In this document: positions 55,830 through 64,000 of the stretch, in pieces
How the letters are laid out: each line of letters starts with the position of its first letter
How positions within the stretch are numbered: the first letter of the stretch is position 1
Made by a program: the position numbers and the translations under genes
Notes under the pieces: model-generated
Seen by the model: the letters and a program-made list of their open reading frames with translations, nothing else
Database searches by the model: none
Told to the model about the DNA's origin: nothing
Origin: Corbicula japonica
Lineage: Eukaryota > Mollusca > Bivalvia > Venerida > Cyrenidae
NCBI GenBank assembly: GCA_038501625.1
Contig: JAZAYU010000038.1
Coordinates: forward strand, 1,674,001 to 1,738,000
Reading direction: 5' to 3'
Length of the DNA stretch: 64,000 bases

Positions 55830-56300
55830 CTTAATGCTGCCTATAAGTTCGTAAGTATTTGACATATTAAATTAATAATTAAAAAATATCGTCTGCATGC
55901 ATATAGCCATCTGTTATATTATTTTTTGCTATGCCCCTATCAAATTACTTAAATATCGAATTTAATGTTGCCTATAACTTTGAAAGTCCTTGTCCTATTA
56001 ACACAATACTTGAAATATATCCTCATTTGCATAAACAAAGCCATCTCTGACAACAAGATCGATAACCCCTGTGTCAATATTTTTGAGTTATGCCCCTTTT
56101 AAAAGACTTTAATATGAACATAATGTTGCCTATAATTTTGAAAGTTCTTGTTCCATTATCTTAATTGTTTGAATACATTACCTGCATGAACAAAGCCATC
56201 GGTGACAATAAGAATATTAACTCCTATTTCGTTATTGTAAGAGGTATGTTCCTTTCAAATGACTTTAATATGAAACTTTATGTAGGTTTAACCAAAGTAT
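55830..56300 (+). repeat. ~155 bp repeat D, three units
   Basis: Three successive units with 'gcccctatcaaattacttaa', 'tgttgcctataactttgaaa', 'aaacaaagccatctctgaca', 'gagttatgcccc', 'cctgcatgaacaaagccatc'. The start abuts the GC-rich patch. Confidence 0.88.
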
Positions 56301-59165
56301 TTCTTATTCCCATGGGGCTCAAATTCCCAATATTCAATTAAATGAGTTCTATCATCTTAATTCCTAGACAACAATATATTGGTGCGAGTATTTGCATTCC
56401 ATCTATTCGAAAACACACAAGGGGTTAACTTACTTGTACGAAAAGTAATGATCTCTAACCGAACAGACCATACTTTAAACGCGGGATCGCAAATACGGTG
56501 CCCCAAATATACATCCGCTGTTCCGGCACTAGTCCACCTCGATCAAACAAGATATAGATTTGAACAAAACAATATATATGGATGAAATTGCTTTCGTTTC
56601 TTTTCTTGACATGTAATCCCTGCAAACAAGAGGCTCTCGGATGAAGAGAAAAAGTTCTCATATATTAAAACGGACTATGTGGGTAATGCAACCTTTAAAT
56701 GAAAATTTCAAGAGAAAATCCTCTTCATTCAGCAAAACGAATAATACAGTACACGAGGTAGTGCTGGTCAAGTACCAGTGGACGGTTTTGTTTTACAAGC
56801 TCGCAACAACAAAAAATGCATTTTACACGTACCTTTCTCGTTTAAATAACTTCTATCTCGACCGCTCGAATTTATCTCCAACATAAAATTAAATAATGCA
56901 TCCCAAACAAAGCCGACAAATGTACTGATTTACTTTTTATATCTTAAGTCTGCTAGTCTGTTAAAAATCTCGCAGTTTTACCATTTCACTTGGATAATAT
57001 TTGGAGAAATAATGCAAATAAACACAAAAAAGTATGATTAACCGTTTGAACTTTTGGATAGAAATCATAAGTGAATAACAATATCAGTTTAAACTTTAAA
57101 ATACTTGGAATAATTGTGTTTCATGGAATTCATTATCTTCGGCCTGGTCTGCGGACTATAGAACGAACTTAATCCTGGCTGTCGGCAATTTATAAACTGA
57201 TCTCTTAAAAAACTGCAGTAGCATCGTCTGTCTTCTCAAGCAGGTATATGCAAATCGACTTTGATTTACCGGGGAGCGGCGCGGACTGGCCAGTCCTGAC
57301 TCAGCAATAAAGTATTCCGACTTTGCCGGTAATTTCTTATCACTCACATGGAATACTTCCAGATTATAACCTTTACATGATTTATAAAGTATGGAAATTC
57401 TGTAGGCTTCGCTTATATGGATAACCGGTGGCGTCGTATAAACGCACATAAGACAAGTACTGTTTCGCCATTGGAAAATATTTGTCTGAAACGCAAACTA
57501 GCAAAATAAATGTTTGTTTTTTTATCTACTGTTTCTGTTGGAATTATTGTTTCGTCGGCTTGTAAATGAAGCTCAATCACCCTTATACTTTAATATTTGT
57601 TATTTTTCCCCTGTTAAAACGAAGCTTACATAATGTTGTTATTCGTGAATAATTAGATCGTCTATTACTGAGATTTATATGAATGAAATCAAAATTGAGC
57701 TCAAACGTGCAAAACATACCCGCGAAACCCATAACCCTCATGTCTGACCCAACATACACACACTATGTCACTGATCTTGTTCGGTCTGAAGTCAATGCTT
57801 AAACAATAGCATTATTTTTACAAGTACAGAAAATTAGACAACACCAGCAATCATCATAACATTTTTATGTAAATGGCGATCGTTTTGAATAAACTATAAG
57901 ACCACCACCTTTTGAAGTAATTTTCTGGCTGAGAAGGAATACTTGCGAAACACCTTTAAAACAGTGACATAATTCCAATATTATGGTCTTATAATTAATT
58001 AAAAACAAATAATTTTTCTTTGTAACAGTTTCAGAGTAAATTGTCTTAACGATAACAAAAACAATCAATGTGATCAGCACAAAGTTCAAGTGAAATTAAT
58101 AAATGCATCAAATACGAATACATTTCTTTCCATCTTCTAAGTTCACTGACCTGATTTGACCTGATTTGCGGACATAACTATGTAACAAATACGCATCGAC
58201 CGTGGAAAGTTCTATCGTACCGCTATGACCTAGAAGGCATCCAGTTTAACAATACTTAAACAACTGCATTATTTCTACACGCCCTGAATAAAAGTATAAA
58301 GTAAGTATACAAGAAACATGATTATCTTCATTAATGTCTTTTCCGGTAAAGGGCTTCTCTATATATCAAGCAATCAAATGTCAGCCTCTACACTATCCTT
58401 TTGCATGCGTCTTAGGAACAGGTGGCATAGTCTAAATTATCCGTTCTGGGCCGTGAGTCACTGTTAACCGGTGTTCAGGCTAAAGAGCTCAAGTTTGGTG
58501 GATTATAATATGTCGGTCATCAGGATGACCGACAAAAATTGGCTGTTGTATGACGTCACACTTGCAGTCTGTATCTATTTTCTACTTTTAAATCCTCTCC
58601 AGCTTCTTTTCAACTAAGCCTATTACTCATTACAAAAATTCCGACAAAAAACTAATCAACATGACATGGATTAAGACTTTTCAGTAAAGATTAATATGCA
58701 CTATTTATGATTAACAAAAGAAGAAATACAGCTTACAACTTTATTAAACCAATGCATCTAGAATGTTTAGAATGTGTAAACAGAGCACTGATTGGAGATA
58801 AGCTGTATGGCAATAAAATCAGTGGCCAGATTAGGTGGTATCAAATTGCTATCAGCAACCCTGCTGAGATAATTGCAAGTAAACTTGTAATATGGAGAAT
58901 TTGTATGTTTTCCGCACCTAACTGGTGTTATACTGTTAATCTCCAAGATAATGTACTTTACCTGAATACCTGGGGAACACCGTCTATATTTAAACCCCAA
59001 CGGAACTATTTTATGCAAATGAATAGCGCATTGATTTGAATAATTAGTTAAAAAAGGTAAAGGCTTTTCTATGTGAGGCTTCAGTTTTCAGTATGATAGA
59101 TATAGGCTGGGGCCTGAGGGCCCCAGACTAAAAATTACTATAGGATATATGCATACGTGCTTAAA
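56301..59165. other. Long stretch without recognised gene
   Basis: Two frames are longer than the rest: 57156-57449 (minus, 97 codons) and 58707-59039 (plus, 110 codons, three Trp and several Cys). Neither shows a family motif or splice partners, so I do not call them genes. A perfect palindrome TGTCGGTCATC-AG-GATGACCGACA sits at about 58511-58534. Confidence 0.4.
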
Positions 59166-59700
59166 GTAGCAAAAAGTTAATTGTTAATTAAATATGTGTA
59201 AAACATTCAGATATTTGTGAACGTGTGTAATCTAGTACAAAGTTGATTGTTAATACGGATATTACAAATTCAGATATGAACGTGTGTTAACCTGTTCAAA
59301 GTTGATTGTTAATACGGATATTACAAATTCAGATATGAACGTGTGTTAACCTGTTCAAAGTTGATTGTTTATAAGGTTACCTAATATCTGGATATTTGTG
59401 AACGTGTGTAAACTACATCAACGTTAATTGTTTATACGAGTATTACAAATTAAAACAATATATCGTTACGTGTGTACAATTCTAAAAAGTTCATTGTTTG
59501 TACGGGTATTAAAATCTGGATATTTATGTACGTGTGTGAACTTATACAAGTGCATTGTCTTAATGGAAATTAAATATTCAGAATCATTTTTACTAGTGTT
59601 ACCTTACACAATGATGTTTTTTTATGGTAATTATAGCATGAATATTTGTAAAAGTTAATAGGGTAGTTCACAGATGATTGTTTATACTTACATGTATATA
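59166..59700 (+). repeat. Satellite of ~60 bp units (same family as 52616 and 60708)
   Basis: Unit 'gtgaacgtgtgtaacctgttcaaagttgattgttaatacggatattacaaattcagata', about eight copies; two neighbouring units at 59260-59370 are nearly identical. Confidence 0.88.
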
Positions 59701-60139
59701 AACAAGAAATATCTTTAAAAAAGATAAACGGCGTTGATGGAAAAGATTTATATATACATGTATATAAGAAAGAAAGAAATACAGAGAGGCAAAGCAGACA
59801 CAGTTTAGTTATTTTATTTTATTTGTTATAGCTGTCGACGAACCCTCCCTGCCTTCTTAGTATGACTTAGAGATTAAGCGACCGAATCATGACAACTCAT
59901 AAATTTATTGAAAGTGTCTTTCAAAAAAAATGTTGAAGCTGTTGCAACAATTTCATACAGTGATAACAAGTCGATTAAAGATACTGAAGCAAAATATTCA
60001 GTTTCAATAAAAAGCCTCGTGTAGAGTGAGAATTCAAGATGAATAAATGTCCTTGAAATTTAATAAATATAAATAATAACAGCCTGTTACAAGAGCGAAA
60101 TCTACCAACTTTTAAGTATATTAACTTTAAAAAAAGTGT

Positions 60140-60208
60140 CCGTCCTGAGTATTGAACCCGGGGCCTCCGCTTGAGAGACGAGAGTGTTAGCCACTACACT
60201 ACAGTAAA
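60140..60208 (-). repeat. tRNA-like SINE head (minus strand)
   Basis: Minus strand TGTAGTGTAGTGGCTAACAC (A box), CTCTCGTCTCTCAAGCGGAG (anticodon-arm-like) and CCCGGGTTCAATACTC (B box). The arms are imperfect and no matching acceptor stem is seen, so it is not called as a tRNA gene. Confidence 0.55.
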
Positions 60209-60438
60209 CTTGTATTTCGTACTTGAAATTAACAATCAGTATCAAAGGAACTAGAAAGGAACCAGTAAGAACTAGGAATATCTACACTTCTCTTTCGTTT
60301 TACACTGTGTATTGTATGCAAGTGTTTACCTGACACCCAAGAATATTCCATATAATATTGTATTTAAGCCATCAATATTGACTTAACTGGTTACTTAAAT
60401 CGTAAATATGTTTTTCCTCCAATACAACACCCACTAAC

Positions 60439-60600
60439 AACCAATCGAATTAATCTATTTGATTTTTCCGCTGCATAATAATAAAAATCCCACTAGATAC
60501 CTCTCCACCCTGCTAGATGCCTCTCTGGTGTAAATAGCTACCAATCGAAATAGTTTATTTCATTTTCCCTCTGCATAATAAGAGAATACGAGTATTATTT
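60439..60600. repeat. Short direct duplication with 'accaatcgaa...ctgcataata'
   Basis: 60439-60485 and 60540-60590 share ACCAATCGAA, ATTT(G/C)ATTTT, and CTGCATAATAA; 'ctagatacctctccaccctg' / 'ctagatgcctctctggtg' forms a second small repeat between them. Confidence 0.6.
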
Positions 60601-60707
60601 ACAACATTTCATTGGTCGAAAAACTAGGTCGAAAGTGACCTTAGACAGCTAACGCCGAAAAATGATATTTGTGTACATGTGAAAACAACTACATAGTTGA
60701 CTGAATA

Positions 60708-61037
60708 TAAATGTATTAATAATTCGAATATTTGTGTACATGTTTAAACTGATACAAAAGTGATTGTTCATACAGTGACGGTAATAATAGTGGTTTTTAC
60801 GGGTATTAAAATCTACTAGATATTTGTGTTCGTGTGTAAACTGCTACACAATTGACCGTCTATACGGGAATTTATGAACCTGAATATTTTATACAAGCTT
60901 TAAATGCTTCAAAGTTGAATGTTTATACGGGTATTGAAATCCGCATATTTCTGAACGTTTGTTAACTACTTCTAAGTTAAAAGTTTGTACTGAAAATGTG
61001 GAGATTTATGTACGTGTATAAACTACAGTAACTATAG
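60708..61037 (+). repeat. Satellite block, second copy of 52616-52935
   Basis: Same order of units as the 52.6 kb block. It ends 'aactacagtaactat', whereas the 52.6 kb block continues 'cagtaactggggcc' into a TIR-element end. Confidence 0.85.
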
Positions 61038-61137
61038 TTCGATTTTGACACGTGAGCTGTGACCGTTCGAACAAGTCAACAGTTACTGTAACAGTTATCA
61101 TCCTAAAGGCTAGATTAAGTGGGGTTACAGAGTTGCT

Positions 61138-62072
61138 GTTAGGGCCCCAGTTACACAGACGGTCGGTGCCCAATATGTTATTTTATTTTAAGTTACTCGT
61201 TGTTTTGGTCGGTTGCCATGCCTAAGGTTTTCTGTGTAACGGGCCATCGGTGATTGACAAGTGTTCAATCGGCTAAATTAATATTTCATGGGTTGCTGGT
61301 AGGAAACCGAAACCAACTCCAACGGGAATGGGTCGGTGATAAGGATGATTTTATCTGTAAAAATGCTGAAATACTTTCGGTTTTTGTCGTTTGTAAATCG
61401 GAGCTTAATCGGGCGTAACGCTGATAAATCGGTATTTAATAGCTAATCATCAGTGGTTCAACACTTTCCGTCAGATACGGCCGGTGATTCATATTTGGTT
61501 ATCTGTGTTTGATCGGTGACATCGGTGATTAAGAGCTTGCAGATCTCGTGATATAGTTTGCCGTCGGTTCTTTTCTTTAAATAAAAGTATGTTTAAGTGA
61601 TCAGAACCGATGACTTTTTCAGTTTACCGACAAACATCACCGATGACATGACGGCAGCAGTCGATTGGTCACAGACTGAATCCATTTTAACCACCGATCA
61701 AAACCAACAAAATCCCACGCTTTAATTCTCATCTTTTTTTCTTTCGGTGGTAGGTATTGGTTGCTAATCGGTGGCCCATCAACGATATCGGTTGTAGACC
61801 GGTTGTCGATCGTTGACAGCGGTTGTAAACAGGCTGTCGATCGGATATTTGTAAAATATTTTCACCGATCGAGAATTTTAAACATGTTCAAAAATCCCAA
61901 TCGGTTATTTTTCACCGACAGAACTTATCTTTTCTCAAGAATATTTGATCGGTGGCAAACAGGTGACCTAAAGGTGATATCGGTGTTTAATATGTTGTCA
62001 TCGGTTCACTCCATAATTTGGCTGAAAAACAACCGATCACTCACCGATGGCTAGATGTGTAACTGGGGTGTT
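61138..62072. mobile_element. TIR element dense in ATCGGT/ACCGAT motifs
   Basis: Left end GGGCCCCAGTTACACAGAC, right end GATGTGTAACTGGGGTG: the 13 bp CCCCAGTTACACA / TGTGTAACTGGGG are exact inverses. Subterminal sequence is inverse too (catcggtg / caccgatg). The interior has over 20 copies of (A/G)TCGGT(G/T) or their inverse, first mostly in the GGT sense, then in both senses. No transposase; the plus-strand frame 61761-62054 is made from the motifs. Flanks 'gttag' and 'gttaag' may be a target duplication. Confidence 0.78.
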
Positions 62073-62468
62073 AAGTAACTAACTTATGCGAAGTTAAAAC
62101 ATGTTCAAAGCAGCAGATATTCAGTCAAGAAGTAATAGTTCATTGTGTAAGGATCTCGGGCTTTGATGAAAATTATTGCAAGATCGAATCCAAAAACAAT
62201 AACTTTTATTTTTGTTTGATATTTATAATTTATATTTAGTTCATATCATATAATTGTATTTATTGAATTGTTTTATCGCATGTCTTTGCAATTCTGTTCT
62301 AATTTTGTTCATGTTTATTCCATAGATATATGTGCACACATCTTACTAATAGATGCATTAAATTGTGTGAATAACTAACTACAATTTACATTTATCATTT
62401 GACTGCAAACTCGGGAACATAGGCCACAAAAGTATCATTATTTTTTTAATTCTAAATTCGTTGACAAA

Positions 62469-62598
62469 CTTCACATAGACAGATACAAGAAAGTTAAATT
62501 ATACCGACTATGATCTGCTAATGTGGTACCGTACTTCACATAGACAGATACTAGAAAGTTTTATTATACCGACTATGATCTGCTGATCTGGTACCGCT
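62469..62598. repeat. 65 bp tandem duplication
   Basis: 'cttcacatagacagatac.agaaagtt..attataccgactatgatctgct.at.tggtaccg' occurs twice in tandem with about 7 differences. Confidence 0.92.
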
Positions 62599-62764
62599 AA
62601 ATACCTGTACAGTGTGATTCATAATATCTGATACACTTTATAATTGAAAAGCGTTAATATCATTAAACACACGCGTTCAATTTTCACTTAGTAATTATCT
62701 AGAGGCTTTACAGTTTGCTTGATATATAACATACCATACTTCAATAAGAAATTTTGTCCGTGTA

Positions 62765-62965
62765 GGCATATCCAAAATAATATTTTAACAAATGTTCAAT
62801 GTGATGTCCGTTTTGGGTCATTATGAGGTCAAGACAATTCTCAAATTGTCTATGGCAAATGCGCATATCTGTGGATTTAGCTTTCTCATTACTGAAAGAA
62901 TTGGGGACTTTTTTGGCTCTTGCGCTGATGCTGGTTTAGGTATGTGAACTATGTATATTGAAATC
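62765..62965 (-). pseudogene. Possible transposase C-terminal remnant
   Basis: The minus strand reads ...NEKAKSTDMRICHRQFENCL, then DLIMTQNGHHIEHLLKYYF. The pattern 'R-x-C-...-F-E-N-C-L-x-x-x-x-x-x-N-G-x-H-I-E-H-L-L' resembles the C-terminal end of DDE transposases, where a short helix with Cys is followed by G-x-H-x-E-H. No catalytic region is found beside it. The assignment is by eye and tentative. Confidence 0.35.
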
Positions 62966-62999
62966 TCCAAAGAAAAAGTCTTATCGGCCATAGACAATT

Positions 63000-64000
63000 A
63001 GAGAAGACTTGAACATTGTATGAACACTTTATTTGTTGACGCTTACTTTCAAAATTGCATTAAATCACAAGAAGGTCTGGCAAATGACCCATATGATTGT
63101 ATCAAAATACTGTTATTCTCTACAATTAAACGCTCTGATGCACGAATGCATACTAGTTATATGACTCTATGACATTATTATAAAGATTATTACATTACAA
63201 TATTGCTTTAAATGTATAGATAGTGTAAGTTATTTAAATGTTTGATGGGTGTGTTTCGTAATGACTGTATCATCTATAGCATTATCATACTATCATTTAT
63301 AGCAAACACACCTATTTTTGTTGTATCATGTAGTGCGATCTTCGTTGAATGATTTTCTAATAATCTGTATCACTTATGGCGATGCGCATTTGCTGATTTT
63401 TTTCAAGTTTATGCTTTTAGATAAAATGGAGGAGTTCGTCTACATATATTGTCTATCAAATCGGGTATATTTGGAGAAATAATATATCATAGCGTACAAA
63501 AACAAAAATAATAAAACAGAATGATGCAACAGCAGTGACTATATGTTATTGTTAGTTTGAAGGCTTGTATAAATATTAAACTGTCAGGCCCAATGCAGCT
63601 GGGAGACCGTTTAATTTTTCATACAAACCTCGAAATAAACTATAAACTGTTTTGTAACTGATAAATTGGCATACACACAGTTTACACAAATCAGTTATCA
63701 AAACAGTATTTTAATGGCTAGAATATATGTATTATAAGAATATGTTAGAACGCGAATTCGTTAATTTCTTTAACTGAAATCAGCATGGGAATATACCTGA
63801 CTCTCAAGGGAAGACGTTTGTGAAAGTCAATCCTTGGGCGGAAAATAAGACTGTCAGATTGATTCCTTTGCTAAAGTTCCATTTGACCCTTTATTCCATG
63901 GGATATGTAGTACGTTGTTTTTGCTGTACACTGTTTGCTATTACATTTATTAGAATATTTCTGAAAACAAGTGACCATTGTATATTCCGATAAAATGACA
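63000..64000. other. Window end, nothing recognised
   Basis: AT-rich with scattered poly-A runs; no exon, RNA gene or repeat assigned. Confidence 0.4.

Noticed and set aside
57156..57449. 97-codon minus-strand frame as a gene
   Set aside because: No domain, repeat partner or splice evidence; left as unassigned.
58707..59039. 110-codon plus-strand frame as a gene
   Set aside because: No recognisable motif, no upstream or downstream exon in phase; could be chance in AT-rich DNA.
60140..60208. Functional tRNA gene on the minus strand
   Set aside because: A and B boxes are present but anticodon and acceptor stems do not pair; typical of a SINE head.

Overview
This is AT-rich, intron-rich animal DNA. 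Spliced genes with GT-AG introns, mosaic extracellular proteins (EGF, SRCR, PAN, F5/8C lectin) and a dense mix of MITEs, SINEs, LINE remnants and satellites suggest a mollusc, most likely a bivalve; the species is inferred, not shown. Nothing bacterial is present, and there is one 500-base assembly gap (54690-55189). Most open frames of 60-120 codons are chance or lie inside repeats. Real coding sequence is found as short exons with matching splice phases.

Three spliced plus-strand genes can be read. (1) 1451-8303: the 3' part of a gene for an extracellular EGF-EGF-SRCR protein, ending at a stop with a poly(A) signal at 8404. (2) 20795-24181: an apparently complete three-exon gene for a secreted 260-residue protein, signal peptide + PAN/apple-like module + fucolectin-type F5/8C domain. 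(3) 40455-52530: eleven exons of a gamma-glutamyltransferase (glutathione hydrolase), complete except for the first exon with the start codon. A fourth coding remnant at 31386-31848 resembles a DUF3504/Crypton-type protein and carries a frameshift.

The most striking observation is in the GGT gene. The exon with the catalytic threonine (49420-49598) is followed directly by seven further 63-64 bp copies of its own last 53 bases plus 11 intron bases, so the 5' splice site is amplified as a minisatellite. Only the first donor keeps the reading frame; every later one would expose a TAG at the first exon/intron junction. The same gene has valine where a substrate-contacting glutamate is expected.

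Repeats by region: 0-8 kb, a SINE head whose A and B boxes are separated by about 1.15 kb of 22-23 bp minisatellite, hairpin elements and a ~520 bp dispersed repeat; 8-13 kb, a 39 bp minisatellite and a ~330 bp satellite in ~657 bp dimers; 13-20.7 kb, no gene, one minisatellite derived from a dispersed repeat; 21.2-22.7 kb, a TIR-ended element carrying two different satellites inside the lectin gene; 25-40 kb, reverse transcriptase remnants, a LINE with a 13 bp target duplication nested in a ~155 bp repeat, tRNA-like SINE heads and a MITE with perfect 30 bp TIRs; 53-64 kb, no recognisable gene, a ~60 bp unit satellite, a TIR element full of ATCGGT motifs and a faint transposase remnant. All coordinates were read by eye; repeat edges are approximate to several bases.
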